A DNA stretch of 64,000 bases, taken from the NCBI RefSeq assembly GCF_017868775.1, contig NZ_CP053381.1, positions 1,984,001 to 2,048,000 of the forward strand, written 5' to 3'. Under the pieces are notes generated by a model. It worked only from the letters and a program-made list of their open reading frames with translations. It searched no databases and was not told the DNA's origin. This stretch comes from Billgrantia sulfidoxydans. Its GTDB lineage: Bacteria > Pseudomonadota > Gammaproteobacteria > Pseudomonadales > Halomonadaceae. The stretch's first letter is position 1, and each line of letters starts with the position of its first letter. Made by a program: the position numbers and the translations under genes. Of the stretch, positions 1-8,843 are shown in pieces.

Positions 1-1
1 C

Positions 2-589
2 GACTCCGAGTACGACGACCTCCCTGCGCTGATGGAGGCGCTCAAGGAAGACCCGCGCAGCGTCAAGTTTGCCGGCGGCAGCGCCAAGGGTGGCTGGGAT
101 CACCTCAAGGTGCTGATCGCCGCAGACGCCGCCGGCGTCGATGAGCTGCCGCGTATTCCCTATCTCTCCTACAACAACGGCGGCGAGGCGATGACCCAGG
201 TCGTGGGCGGCCATGTGGATGCCTTCACCGGCGACATCAGCGAGGCGCAGGGTTTCATGGAGTCCGGTGACCTGCGCGTGCTGGCAGTGCTCTCCGACGA
301 GCGCCTGCCGGGCGACTTCGCCGACATTCCCACCGCCAAGGAGCAGGGTATCGATGCGGTCGGCCCCAACTGGCGCGGCTTCTACATGCCGGCTGACATC
401 TCCGACGAGGCCAAGCAGTACTGGATCGACGCCATGGACACCATCTACGAGAGCCAGGAATGGCAGGACATCATGACCAACAATGGACTGATGCCGTTCC
501 ACATGAGCGCCGGTGAGTTCGAGACCTTCGTCACCGAGCAGATCGACGATATCGAGACCCTCTCCAAGGACATCGGGCTGATCCAGTGA
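2..589 (+). CDS. tctC: Tripartite tricarboxylate transporter substrate-binding protein, C-terminal part
   Basis: The reading frame is open from the left edge of the window, so the N-terminus and signal peptide are missing; about 195 residues remain. The sequence resembles the C-terminal half of Bug/TctC-type periplasmic receptors, which bind carboxylates and hand them to a TctA/TctB membrane pair. The family call is supported mainly by the two following genes, tctB and tctA, in the same direction. The stop codon overlaps the tctB start (TGATG at 587-591), so the three are translationally coupled. The substrate cannot be read from the sequence: the family covers citrate, tricarballylate, terephthalate and other carboxylates. 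Confidence 0.88.
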   Translation, partial: DSEYDDLPALMEALKEDPRSVKFAGGSAKGGWDHLKVLIAADAAGVDELPRIPYLSYNNGGEAMTQVVGGHVDAFTGDISEAQGFMESGDLRVLAVLSDERLPGDFADIPTAKEQGIDAVGPNWRGFYMPADISDEAKQYWIDAMDTIYESQEWQDIMTNNGLMPFHMSAGEFETFVTEQIDDIETLSKDIGLIQ

Positions 590-1041
590 TGACCTTCAAC
601 GACCGCATCTTCGGTGTGCTGCTGATCGTCCTGGCCGTCGCGTACGGCTGGGGCGCCAGCCAGTTCCCCGAACCGTTCGGTGGTGCCGAGGGGATTGCCC
701 CCGGCACTTTTCCCACCTTGCTGGCCGTCGTGCTGGGGCTTTCCAGCCTCTACCTGATCGTGCGGCCCGACCCGGACAATGCCTGGCCATGGAGCCGCAC
801 CGGCGTTGAGCTGATCGTCGCCGTGGTCGTGCTGGTGCTCTACGCCATGCTCCTCGAACCGCTCGGCTTCATCCTCAGCACCACGCTGGCCATCGGCACG
901 CTGTGCTGGCGCATGGGGGCGAAGGTGCTCAATGCCTACCTGGTCGGGGCGGCATCGGGCGTGGTGGTGTTCCTGCTGTTCAATTTCGCCCTCGACCTCG
1001 CGTTGCCGCTGGGCCTGCTCTCGTTCCTGGAGGTGAGCTGA
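589..1041 (+). CDS. tctB: Tripartite tricarboxylate transporter, small membrane subunit TctB
   Basis: A 150-residue integral membrane protein with four hydrophobic segments (about residues 8-28, 40-58, 70-105 and 118-140), the usual size and topology of TctB. It is the small, poorly conserved membrane partner of TctA. The ATG at 589 overlaps the tctC stop; an in-frame GTG three bases earlier is possible but would only add one residue. Its own stop overlaps the tctA start (TGATG-type overlap at 1039-1043). Weak sequence conservation in this family means the call leans on size, topology and position between tctC and tctA. Confidence 0.88.
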   Translation: MTFNDRIFGVLLIVLAVAYGWGASQFPEPFGGAEGIAPGTFPTLLAVVLGLSSLYLIVRPDPDNAWPWSRTGVELIVAVVVLVLYAMLLEPLGFILSTTLAIGTLCWRMGAKVLNAYLVGAASGVVVFLLFNFALDLALPLGLLSFLEVS

Positions 1042-2573
1042 TGGAAACCCTCGGCTTTCTGATCGATGGCTTCGGGGTTGCCCTTGCCCCGCACAACCTG
1101 ATGTTTGCCCTGATGGGGGCCTTCCTCGGCACGCTGATCGGCGCGCTGCCGGGCCTCGGGCCGGCCAACGGCGTGGCCATCCTGATCCCGCTGGCTTTCT
1201 CCCTGGGGCTGCGTCCGGAAACCGCGCTGATCATGCTTACCGCGGTCTACGCCGGGGCCATGTACGGCGGGCGCATCTCGTCGATCCTGCTCAACATTCC
1301 CGGCGACGAACCGGCCATGATGACCTGCCTCGACGGCTACCCCATGGCGCAGCAGGGCAAGGCCGCCGAGGCGCTGGCGATTTCCGCCATCGCTTCCTTC
1401 ATCGGCAGCCTGATCGCCACCGTCGGCCTGATCCTGCTGGCGCCGGTGCTGGCGCGGTTCGCGCTCACCTTCGGTCCGGCCGAGTACTTCGCGCTGTTCC
1501 TGCTGGCCTTCGCCACCCTGGGCGGCATCACCGGCAAGAACCCGGTGAAGACCGTGGTGGCGGCCTGCCTGGGCTTGATGGTAGCCACCGTGGGGATCGA
1601 CTCCACCGGCGTGCAGCGTTACACCTTCGGGACCCTGGAGCTCTACGAGGGTATCGACTTCATCATCGCCATCGTCGGCCTGTTCGCTATCTCGGAGCTG
1701 CTGTTCTTCATCGAGGAGCGCGCCGGCGGCGGCAAGGCGAAGATGGCCGTCAACAAGCTCAAGCTGAGCTGGGCCGACATACGCAACATCCTGCCGTCGA
1801 GCGTGCGCGGCGGTATCCTCGGCTTCATCGCCGGCGTGCTGCCCGGTGCCGGGGCGTCGCTCGGCAGCTTCATCGGCTATACGCTGGAGAAAAAGGCGGT
1901 CGGCAAGAAAGGCTTCTTCGGCCAGGGCGACCCGCGTGGCGTGGCCGGCCCCGAAGCGGGCAACAACGGTGCCTCGAGCGGTGCGCTGGTACCGATGCTG
2001 ACGCTGGGCGTGCCGGGCAGCGGCACCACCGCGGTGCTGCTGGCGCTGCTGATCTCGCTCAACATCACCCCTGGCCCGCTGATGTTCACCCAGAACGCGG
2101 ACATCGTGTGGGGCGTGATCGCCGCGCTGCTGATTGGCAACTTCCTGCTGCTGATCCTCAACATCCCGCTGGTGGGCATCTTCGTCAAGCTTCTGTCGGT
2201 GCCGCCGATGTACCTGCTGCCGTGTGTGACGATGATCGCCTTCGTCGGGATCTACTCGATCAGCAACACCACCTTCGACCTCTACTTCATGGTGGCCTTC
2301 GGCGTCGCCGGCTACGTGCTGCGCAAGCTGGAGATTCCGCTGGTGCCGATCATCCTCGGTTTGCTGCTGGGGCCGGAGATGGAGAAGAACCTGCGCCACG
2401 CCATGGATATCTCCGACGGCGACTGGACCATTCTCTGGAACAGCGGCCTGGCCATCGGCCTGTGGGTGTTTGCTGCCGTGGGGTTAATTCTGCCCTACAT
2501 CGTCGGCCCCATCCTGCGCCGCCGGATGAAGGTGGCAACCGCTGCCACCGCAGGGAATCCGGAAGGCGACTGA
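1041..2573 (+). CDS. tctA: Tripartite tricarboxylate transporter, large permease subunit TctA
   Basis: A 510-residue polytopic membrane protein, the normal length for TctA. Two copies of the family's glycine-proline motif are visible, GALPGLGPANG near residues 36-46 and GVLPGAGASLGSF near residues 263-275, consistent with the internal duplication of this family. The frame stays open upstream, but the ATG at 1041 follows an AGGTGAG ribosome site and overlaps the tctB stop, so it is preferred over earlier starts. TctA forms the cation-coupled translocation channel. It is the last gene of the operon: a strong hairpin follows 24 bases after the stop. Confidence 0.95.
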   Translation: METLGFLIDGFGVALAPHNLMFALMGAFLGTLIGALPGLGPANGVAILIPLAFSLGLRPETALIMLTAVYAGAMYGGRISSILLNIPGDEPAMMTCLDGYPMAQQGKAAEALAISAIASFIGSLIATVGLILLAPVLARFALTFGPAEYFALFLLAFATLGGITGKNPVKTVVAACLGLMVATVGIDSTGVQRYTFGTLELYEGIDFIIAIVGLFAISELLFFIEERAGGGKAKMAVNKLKLSWADIRNILPSSVRGGILGFIAGVLPGAGASLGSFIGYTLEKKAVGKKGFFGQGDPRGVAGPEAGNNGASSGALVPMLTLGVPGSGTTAVLLALLISLNITPGPLMFTQNADIVWGVIAALLIGNFLLLILNIPLVGIFVKLLSVPPMYLLPCVTMIAFVGIYSISNTTFDLYFMVAFGVAGYVLRKLEIPLVPIILGLLLGPEMEKNLRHAMDISDGDWTILWNSGLAIGLWVFAAVGLILPYIVGPILRRRMKVATAATAGNPEGD

Positions 2574-2596
2574 GCCCGGCAATGCCTACCACCCCG

Positions 2597-2624
2597 CAGG
2601 GGCGCCGAGCGATCGGCGCCCCTG
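2597..2624 (+). terminator. Intrinsic-type terminator after tctA
   Basis: A perfect 12-bp stem (2597-2608 with 2613-2624) closes a GCGA loop and is followed by TCTTCGTT, a weak T tract. It ends the tct operon and separates it from the NtrC sites of the urt promoter that begin 14 bases later. Confidence 0.8.
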
Positions 2625-2637
2625 TCTTCGTTATGAC

Positions 2638-2652
2638 GCACCGGTCTGGTGC
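2638..2652 (+). promoter_or_regulatory. Putative NtrC site, distal, urt promoter
   Basis: The site reads GCACC-N5-GGTGC, a perfect dyad of the NtrC enhancer type (GCAC-N7-GTGC). Its centre lies about 176 bp upstream of the start point predicted from the sigma-54 element at 2795-2810. NtrC (NR-I) activates sigma-54 promoters under nitrogen limitation, and urea uptake is a common target. Site identity is by motif only. Confidence 0.7.
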
Positions 2653-2702
2653 GCTGTGGCAGTGCAGGCGATCCTTGCCGGCGCAACCGGCGCCTGCCGA
2701 AT

Positions 2703-2717
2703 GCACGGCGGCGGTGC
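2703..2717 (+). promoter_or_regulatory. Putative NtrC site, proximal, urt promoter
   Basis: The site reads GCACG-N5-GGTGC and so has the full GCAC-N7-GTGC dyad. It is 65 bp from the distal site (about six helical turns) and centred about 111 bp upstream of the predicted start point, close to the position of NtrC sites in well-known enhancers such as that of glnA. Confidence 0.7.
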
Positions 2718-2794
2718 GCCGGCAGGATCGTCAAGGGGCGTAAAGGCGCCGTAATCTTCTGTATGAAAAGAGTTCTTCGAATTTCTTCGCCTGA

Positions 2795-2810
2795 TGGCGC
2801 AAGCGTTGCA
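2795..2810 (+). promoter_or_regulatory. Putative sigma-54 (-24/-12) promoter for urtABCDE
   Basis: TGGCGC-N5-TTGCA has the invariant GG and GC of a sigma-54 promoter at exactly the required spacing. The predicted start point is near 2821, giving an untranslated leader of about 80 bases before the urtA GTG. Together with the two upstream NtrC dyads it forms a coherent nitrogen-control region. The 2574-2901 stretch holds nothing else that I recognise apart from the tctA terminator. Confidence 0.75.
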
Positions 2811-2901
2811 TAGGCAGGAAGCCTAGTGCTGTGCGGCCGGTGTCGGCCGTGCATGACCTTTACAACAAGTCCCTCCCGCAGGAGGGCGCAAGGAGGTTCG
2901 C

Positions 2902-4269
2902 GTGAACGCTTCCCGTCGCAACATGCTTTTCCCCGTTCGCCTCATGTCTTCCCCGTCCCGCGCTGTGGCCGCAGCCCTGTTTGCGGCGGCGTCCCTCGGT
3001 GGTACTGGCCAGGCGCTGGCCCAGGAAGAGCCCATCAAGGTGGGGATCCTGCACTCGCTGTCCGGCACCATGGCGATCAGCGAATCGACCCTGAAGGACA
3101 CCGTCGAGATGCTGATCGCGCAGCAGAACGAGCAGGGCGGCCTGTTGGGCCGTCAGCTCGAGGCGGTGGTGGTCGACCCGGCCTCCAACTGGCCGCTGTT
3201 CGCCGAGCGTGCCCGCGAGCTGCTCGAGCAGCACGAGGTGGATGTGGTGTTCGGCAACTGGACCTCGGTGTCGCGCAAGGCGGTGCTGCCGGTGTTCGAG
3301 GAGCTCAACGGCCTGCTGTTCTATCCGGTGCAGTACGAGGGCGAGGAGTCCTCCGAGAACGTCTTCTATACCGGAGCCGCGCCCAACCAGCAGGCCATCC
3401 CGGCGGTGGAGTACCTGATCAACGAGGTGGGCGTGGAGCGCTTCGTGCTGCTCGGCACCGATTACGTCTACCCGCGCACCACCAACCGCATCCTCGAAGC
3501 CTTCCTCAAGGAGGAGCACGGCCTCGCCGACGAGGACATCATGATCGACTACACACCGTTCGGTCACTCCGACTGGCAGAACATCGTCGCCGAGGTGCGC
3601 CGCTTCGGCAGCGAGGGCAAGAAGACCGCGGTGGTCTCGACCATCAACGGCGACGCCAACGTCCCGTTCTATCGCGAGCTGGCCAACCAGGGCATCGACG
3701 CCGCCGACATTCCGGTCATCGCCTTCTCGGTGGGTGAGCAGGAGCTCTCCGGCATCGATACCGGCCCGCTGGTGGGTCACCTGGCGGCGTGGAACTATTT
3801 CATGAGCGTCGACAGCGACGCCAACTACGACTTCATCGACGCCTGGATCGATTACACCGGCGACGAGGAGGCGGTGACCAACGACCCCATGGAAGCGCAT
3901 TACATCGGCTTCAACATGTGGGCCGAGGCGGTGCGCAAGGCCGGCACCACCGACGTCGACGCGGTCAAGGACGCCATCATCGGCGTGACCGTGCCCAACC
4001 TGACCGGCGGCTATGCGGCGATGATGCCCAACCACCACATCACCAAGCCGGTGCTGATCGGCGAGGTCCAGGACAATGGCCAGTTCGACATCGTGTGGCA
4101 GACGCCGGCGACTGTGGCCGGCGATGCCTGGTCCGATTACCTGCCCGGCTCGCGGGACCTGATCGCCGATTGGCGCCTGCCCATGGAGTGCGGCAACTTC
4201 AACGTGGTCAACGGCAGCTGCGGCGGCAGCAACGCGGCCGAAGAAGCGGAAGTGGCGCTCGCCGAGTAA
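2902..4269 (+). CDS. urtA: Urea ABC transporter, periplasmic urea-binding protein
   Basis: A 455-residue secreted binding protein of the branched-chain-amino-acid/amide family. An N-terminal signal sequence ends near AQA-like residues 35-41, and the mature part opens with IKVGILHSLSGTMAISE, typical of UrtA, which binds urea and delivers it to UrtBC. The start is GTG at 2902, chosen because a perfect AGGAGG lies five bases upstream. It heads the five-gene urt operon and is followed by a stable hairpin before urtB, which would fit the excess of binding protein over membrane subunits. Regulation by NtrC/sigma-54 is inferred from the upstream sites. Confidence 0.96.
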   Translation: MNASRRNMLFPVRLMSSPSRAVAAALFAAASLGGTGQALAQEEPIKVGILHSLSGTMAISESTLKDTVEMLIAQQNEQGGLLGRQLEAVVVDPASNWPLFAERARELLEQHEVDVVFGNWTSVSRKAVLPVFEELNGLLFYPVQYEGEESSENVFYTGAAPNQQAIPAVEYLINEVGVERFVLLGTDYVYPRTTNRILEAFLKEEHGLADEDIMIDYTPFGHSDWQNIVAEVRRFGSEGKKTAVVSTINGDANVPFYRELANQGIDAADIPVIAFSVGEQELSGIDTGPLVGHLAAWNYFMSVDSDANYDFIDAWIDYTGDEEAVTNDPMEAHYIGFNMWAEAVRKAGTTDVDAVKDAIIGVTVPNLTGGYAAMMPNHHITKPVLIGEVQDNGQFDIVWQTPATVAGDAWSDYLPGSRDLIADWRLPMECGNFNVVNGSCGGSNAAEEAEVALAE

Positions 4270-4280
4270 CTACAGCATGG

Positions 4281-4303
4281 CCCCCGCTGCCAGGCAGCGG
4301 GGG
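4281..4303 (+). promoter_or_regulatory. Intra-operon hairpin between urtA and urtB
   Basis: Arms of 11 bases (4281-4291 and 4293-4303) are perfect complements, giving a stable GC-rich stem with a tight loop. There is no T tract after it. Hairpins at this place commonly stabilise the 3' end of binding-protein mRNA or attenuate read-through; here that role is an inference. Confidence 0.6.
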
Positions 4304-4339
4304 AGCACGCCTTCTTCACCGATTCCGAGGAACGCTCCG

Positions 4340-6046
4340 ATGAGATATCCCCCCGTGGCCTGGCCAGTGGCGGCCGGGGCGAAGGCCGGCAGCGCCGCCG
4401 AAGACAGCGAGCCCATGCACACGGCGACAAGGGGTTCGTGGCTGATGGTTCTCGTCATGGCCCTGGTCATCGTGCTTGGCCTTACCCTGGCCGCTCCCGC
4501 ATCCGCGCAGGACGCCGAGAGGTTCGACGATTCAACGGCACAGGCGCTGCTTGCGGCGCTGGACGTGTCGTCGTTTACCGCCAAGGGTGAGGCCATCGAG
4601 GGCATCGTGCGCAGCGACGACCCCCGCGCCCGGGGCTGGCTCCAGGCCTTGCTCGATGGCCGCCTGCAGCGCACCGACGACGGCCGCTTCGTGGTGGTGC
4701 TCGACAACTCGGGCCGCCAGTGGCCGGTCGAGGACGCCCTGAGCGGCGAGGCCCTGGGCGAGATGTCGCGCCGCGACCTGGACCGCATCGGCATCAATAA
4801 CGCGCTGCGCAACCAACTGCGCAGCGCCATCGCCGTGGTCGATCTCTATGCCGCCGATGTCGGGTTGCGCCGCGCTTCTGCAGAGCGGTTGCTGGGCGAG
4901 GTCGACAGCGACCTGGCCGGACCCCTGGCCGAGGTGATCGAGACGGAGCCGGATGCACAGGTGCGTGAACGCCTGCTCCAGGCTCTGGCCATCCATCGCC
5001 TGGAGCAGGGCGAGGTCGAAGCGGTCGAGGAGCTGCGCGGCAGTCTGCATCCGCGGGTCCGGGTGGCGCTCAATCGTGTACTCAACAGTGACGATCCTGC
5101 GTTGGTCGACGCCGCTCGTGAGGCGCTCAACGGCATCGAGCAGAAGCTCAAGGTCAACCGTGCGGTCGAGACGCTCTACTTCGGCCTGTCGCTGGGCTCG
5201 GTGCTGGTGCTCGCCGCCATCGGCCTGGCCATCACCTTTGGCGTGATGGGCGTGATCAACATGGCTCACGGCGAGTTGATCATGCTCGGTGCCTACACCA
5301 CCTGGGCCATGCAGCAATTGCTGCCGGGCCAGCCGGGGCTGGCCTTGATCCTGGCGATTCCCGCCGGCTTCCTGGTCGCGGCGTTGGCCGGCATCGCCAT
5401 CGAGCGCGGCGTCATCCAGTTCCTCAAGGGGCGCCCGCTGGAGACGCTGCTGGCTACCTTCGGTGTCAGCCTGATTCTCCAGCAGTTGGTACGCACTGCG
5501 ATCTCGCCGCTCAACCGTACCGTGGTCACGCCGGAGTGGATGAGTGGCTCCATCGCCGTCAACGATACGCTCTCTCTCACCCTTAATCGGATGTTCGTAC
5601 TCGGCTTCGCCCTGGTGGTGTTCGCCGCGCTGATGCTGATCATGCGCCGCACCCGGCTAGGGCTCGAGGTGCGGGCGGTGACCCAGAACCGTGCCATGGC
5701 GCGCTCCATGGGCATTCGCGCCACCCGGGTCGACATCCTGACCTTCGCCCTGGGCTCCGGGGTGGCGGGGCTGGCCGGCGTGGCCCTCAGCCAGCTTACC
5801 AACGTGGGCCCCAACCTGGGCCAGAACTACATCATCGACTCCTTCATGGTGGTGGTCTTCGGCGGGGTGGGGAACCTGTGGGGCACTCTGGTGGCGGGCC
5901 TCTCGCTCGGCGTCATCAACCAGGTGCTGGAACCCTGGGCCGGGGCCGTGATGGCCAAGATCATCGTGCTGGTGTTCATCATCCTGTTCATTCAAAAGCG
6001 CCCCCGCGGACTCTTCCCGCAGAAGGGCCGGGCGGCGGAGGGCTGA
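4340..6046 (+). CDS. urtB: Urea ABC transporter, permease UrtB
   Basis: A 568-residue permease of the LivH type. The C-terminal half (from about residue 275) has the multi-span permease core with the motif ITFGVMGVINMAHGELIMLG. The N-terminal half is a long extracytoplasmic extension, with a hydrophobic signal-like segment near residues 35-58 and helical HEAT-like stretches (residues 170-260), as is usual for proteobacterial UrtB. ATG 4340 is chosen for its GAGGA site eight bases upstream; a later ATG at 4415 would give a more canonical signal peptide but has a poorer ribosome site. It pairs with UrtC to form the urea channel. Confidence 0.95.
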   Translation: MRYPPVAWPVAAGAKAGSAAEDSEPMHTATRGSWLMVLVMALVIVLGLTLAAPASAQDAERFDDSTAQALLAALDVSSFTAKGEAIEGIVRSDDPRARGWLQALLDGRLQRTDDGRFVVVLDNSGRQWPVEDALSGEALGEMSRRDLDRIGINNALRNQLRSAIAVVDLYAADVGLRRASAERLLGEVDSDLAGPLAEVIETEPDAQVRERLLQALAIHRLEQGEVEAVEELRGSLHPRVRVALNRVLNSDDPALVDAAREALNGIEQKLKVNRAVETLYFGLSLGSVLVLAAIGLAITFGVMGVINMAHGELIMLGAYTTWAMQQLLPGQPGLALILAIPAGFLVAALAGIAIERGVIQFLKGRPLETLLATFGVSLILQQLVRTAISPLNRTVVTPEWMSGSIAVNDTLSLTLNRMFVLGFALVVFAALMLIMRRTRLGLEVRAVTQNRAMARSMGIRATRVDILTFALGSGVAGLAGVALSQLTNVGPNLGQNYIIDSFMVVVFGGVGNLWGTLVAGLSLGVINQVLEPWAGAVMAKIIVLVFIILFIQKRPRGLFPQKGRAAEG

Positions 6047-6049
6047 TCC

Positions 6050-7192
6050 ATGGATTCATCTCGACTCTGGCTGCTGCGGCCGTTCGGCGAGCGCTCGACG
6101 CTGATCTTTCTCGGCGTGTTGCTGGCGGCGATGGCCCTGGTGACGCTGCTGCACGTGGCCGTGCCGGCGGGGCATCCACTCCATGTCAGCGCTTATACCG
6201 TTAACTTGTTCGGCAAGTACCTGAGCTACGCCCTGCTGGCGGTAGCGGTGGATCTGGTGTGGGGCTATCTCGGTATCCTCAGCCTGGGTCATGGCGCCTT
6301 CTTCGCCCTGGGCGGCTATGCCATGGGCATGTACCTGATGCGCCAGATCGGTGACCGTGGCGTCTACGGCCACCCGGTGCTGCCCGACTTCATGGTGTTC
6401 CTCAACTGGGACAGCCTGCCGTGGTACTGGCATGGCTTCGACATGGCCGGGTTCGCCTTCCTGATGGTGCTGCTGGTACCGGGAGCGTTGGCGCTGGTGT
6501 TCGGCTTCCTGGCGTTTCGCTCACGGGTCACCGGGGTCTATCTGTCGATCATCACCCAGGCGCTCACCTTCGCCCTGATGCTGGCCTTCTTCCGCAACGA
6601 GATGGGCTTCGGCGGCAACAACGGGCTGACCGATTTCCGCGAGATCCACGGCTTCAACTTGCGCAGCCGCGACACCCGGCTGGGATTGTTCCTGGCCACC
6701 GGCGTGGCCCTGGCGTTGGGCTACGTGCTGTGCCGGGCCATCGTCACCAGCAAGCTGGGCCGGGTGTGTGTGGCGACCCGCGACGCCGAGGCGCGCACGC
6801 GATTCCTCGGCTACCGGGTCGAGCGCTTCCAGCTGTTCGTGTTCGTGGTTTCGGCCATGCTGGCGGGCCTGGCCGGGGCGCTCTACGTGCCCCAGGTCGG
6901 CATCATCAATCCCAGCGAATTTTCGCCGCTGTTCTCCATCGAGATCGTGCTGTGGGTGGCGCTGGGCGGCCGGGCGACGCTCTATGGAGCGGTGATCGGG
7001 GCGATACTCGTCAACTATGCCAAGACGGTGTTCACCGGCGTGATGCCCGACGCCTGGCTGTTCGCCCTGGGCGGGCTCTTCGTGCTGGTGACGGTCTTCC
7101 TGCCCAAGGGGGTCGCCGGCCTGTTGGCACTGAGATACCGGCGTCGTGCCGAGGGCTCGGGTGCGTTCTCCGGCAAGGAGGCATCGGCATGA
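6050..7192 (+). CDS. urtC: Urea ABC transporter, permease UrtC
   Basis: A 380-residue LivM-type permease, with about ten hydrophobic spans and the motif LSLGHGAFFALGGYAMGMYL near residues 80-99 typical of UrtC. It forms the second half of the membrane channel with UrtB. Only three bases separate it from urtB, and its stop overlaps the urtD start (ATGA at 7189-7192), so it is embedded in a tightly coupled operon. Confidence 0.95.
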   Translation: MDSSRLWLLRPFGERSTLIFLGVLLAAMALVTLLHVAVPAGHPLHVSAYTVNLFGKYLSYALLAVAVDLVWGYLGILSLGHGAFFALGGYAMGMYLMRQIGDRGVYGHPVLPDFMVFLNWDSLPWYWHGFDMAGFAFLMVLLVPGALALVFGFLAFRSRVTGVYLSIITQALTFALMLAFFRNEMGFGGNNGLTDFREIHGFNLRSRDTRLGLFLATGVALALGYVLCRAIVTSKLGRVCVATRDAEARTRFLGYRVERFQLFVFVVSAMLAGLAGALYVPQVGIINPSEFSPLFSIEIVLWVALGGRATLYGAVIGAILVNYAKTVFTGVMPDAWLFALGGLFVLVTVFLPKGVAGLLALRYRRRAEGSGAFSGKEASA

Positions 7193-8028
7193 GCATTTTG
7201 CGTTCATTGGCCAATCGTGACCGGGTCTTCGATTTCCTGGTGCCGGCCGAGTCGCCGGTCGACGTGCGCCACGGGCCGATTCTCTACCTCGAAGACGTCA
7301 CGGTCAGCTTCGACGGCTTCAAGGCGATCAACGACCTGAACCTGACCATCGACGACGGCGAGCTGCGCTGCATCATCGGACCCAACGGCGCCGGCAAGAC
7401 CACCATGATGGATATCATCACCGGCAAGACCCGACCCGACAGCGGCAAGGTATGGTTCGGCAGTCGCCACGACCTGCTGACCATGAACGAGCCGCAGATC
7501 GCCAGCCTCGGCATCGGCCGCAAGTTCCAGAAGCCCACGGTGTTCGAGGCGCTCACGGTATTCGATAACCTGGAGCTGGCCATGGCCGCCGACAAGCGCA
7601 TCCTGCCCACGCTGACGGCTCGCATGAGCGGCGAGATTCGCGACCGCATCGACGAGGTGCTGCTGACCATCGGCCTGGCCGAGCTGCGTGAGCGCCCGGC
7701 GGGCATTCTGTCCCACGGCCAGAAGCAGTGGCTGGAGATCGGCATGCTGCTGATGCAGCGGCCGCGGCTTCTGCTGGTGGACGAGCCGGTGGCGGGGATG
7801 ACCGAGCAGGAGATGGAGCGTACCGCCGAGCTGCTGACCGGGTTAGCGGGAAAACAATCTGTTGTCGTCGTCGAGCACGATATGGGTTTCGTGCGTTCCA
7901 TCGCACGCAAGGTGACGGTGCTGCATCAGGGTAGCGTGCTGGCCGAGGGCAGTATGGACCAGGTGTCGAGCGACCCGCAGGTGGTCGAGGTCTACCTGGG
8001 CGCCGAAGCCGAGGAGGAGGCGGTCTGA
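7189..8028 (+). CDS. urtD: Urea ABC transporter, ATP-binding protein UrtD
   Basis: A 279-residue LivG-type ATPase. Walker A is GPNGAGKTT at residues 64-72, the signature appears as LSHGQKQ rather than LSGGQ, as is usual for UrtD, and Walker B is LLLVDEP. It drives urea import with UrtE from the cytoplasmic face. The frame is open far upstream, but ATG 7189 overlaps the urtC stop and follows a GGCAAGGAGG site, and the protein from there has the expected family length. The stop overlaps urtE ATG at 8028. Confidence 0.96.
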   Translation: MSILRSLANRDRVFDFLVPAESPVDVRHGPILYLEDVTVSFDGFKAINDLNLTIDDGELRCIIGPNGAGKTTMMDIITGKTRPDSGKVWFGSRHDLLTMNEPQIASLGIGRKFQKPTVFEALTVFDNLELAMAADKRILPTLTARMSGEIRDRIDEVLLTIGLAELRERPAGILSHGQKQWLEIGMLLMQRPRLLLVDEPVAGMTEQEMERTAELLTGLAGKQSVVVVEHDMGFVRSIARKVTVLHQGSVLAEGSMDQVSSDPQVVEVYLGAEAEEEAV

Positions 8029-8726
8029 TGCTCGAAATCGACAAACTCAATCAGTTCTATGGCGAGAGCCACACCCTGTGGGATCTCGACCTGGCCGTGC
8101 CGGCGGGCCAGTGTACCTGCGTAATGGGGCGCAACGGGGTGGGCAAGACCACCTTGATGAAGGCGATCATGGGGGAGGTGGCGGTGGCCTCCGGCAGCAT
8201 CCGCTATGCCGACGATGTCGAGCTTACCCGGCGGCGGGTGGAGGATCGTTCGCGGCTGGGGATCGGCTACGTGCCCCAGGGGCGGCAGATCTTCCCGCTG
8301 CTCACCGTGGAAGAGAACCTGCGTACCGGCCTGGCGGCTCGCGGCGACGGTCGGCGCACCATCCCGGAGCGCATCTTCGAACTCTTCCCGGTGCTCGAGG
8401 AGATGAAGCACCGTCAGGGTGGCGATCTCTCCGGCGGCCAGCAGCAGCAGCTGGCCATCGGTCGGGCGCTGGTGATCGAGCCACGCCTGCTGATTCTTGA
8501 CGAGCCGGGGGAGGGGATCCAGCCCAATATCGTCACCCTGATTGGCGAGGTGATTCGCAAGCTGATCGCCGAGGACGGTCTGACCGTGCTGCTGGTGGAG
8601 CAGAAACTGCCCTTCGCCCGCAAGTATGCCGATCGCTTCGCGATCATGGATCGCGGCCGGCCGGTGGCCAGGGGCGAGATCGGTGAGCTCACCGATGCCC
8701 TGATCAAGGAGCACCTGACGGTCTAG
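8028..8726 (+). CDS. urtE: Urea ABC transporter, ATP-binding protein UrtE
   Basis: A 232-residue LivF-type ATPase with Walker A GRNGVGKTT (residues 35-43), signature LSGGQQQQ, and Walker B LLILDEPGEGIQPN, the last being characteristic of UrtE. It is the second nucleotide-binding subunit of the urea importer. Its ATG overlaps the urtD stop by one base. It ends the urt operon; the next 263 bases hold the promoter region of the urease operon. Confidence 0.96.
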   Translation: MLEIDKLNQFYGESHTLWDLDLAVPAGQCTCVMGRNGVGKTTLMKAIMGEVAVASGSIRYADDVELTRRRVEDRSRLGIGYVPQGRQIFPLLTVEENLRTGLAARGDGRRTIPERIFELFPVLEEMKHRQGGDLSGGQQQQLAIGRALVIEPRLLILDEPGEGIQPNIVTLIGEVIRKLIAEDGLTVLLVEQKLPFARKYADRFAIMDRGRPVARGEIGELTDALIKEHLTV

Positions 8727-8796
8727 CCGTTTTGCCAAGGTGGGATTTTTCCATGCACCGTTCTGCGCCATGGCCAAGGAGTCGTCAGGCGCTCAT

Positions 8797-8843
8797 GCGC
8801 GGAAACTGTGCGCCGCGCTGGCTTTCGCGCGCCAATCTGGTGC
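8797..8843 (+). promoter_or_regulatory. Tandem putative NtrC sites, urease promoter
   Basis: Two near-perfect dyads, GCGC-N7-GTGC at 8797-8811 and GCGC-N7-GTGC at 8829-8843, each differ from the GCAC-N7-GTGC enhancer motif by one base. They are 32 bp apart (three helical turns) and centred at about -144 and -112 relative to the start point predicted from the sigma-54 element at 8922-8937. This spacing closely matches the paired NtrC sites upstream of enterobacterial glnA. Motif-based call. Confidence 0.68.

Noticed and set aside
936..2399. Long antisense frame across tctA (and similar ones at 2860-4038, 11325-12452, 61968-63326)
   Set aside because: These mirror genuine genes in high-GC DNA, have His/Gln/Arg-rich compositions typical of shadow frames, no ribosome sites and no recognisable domains.
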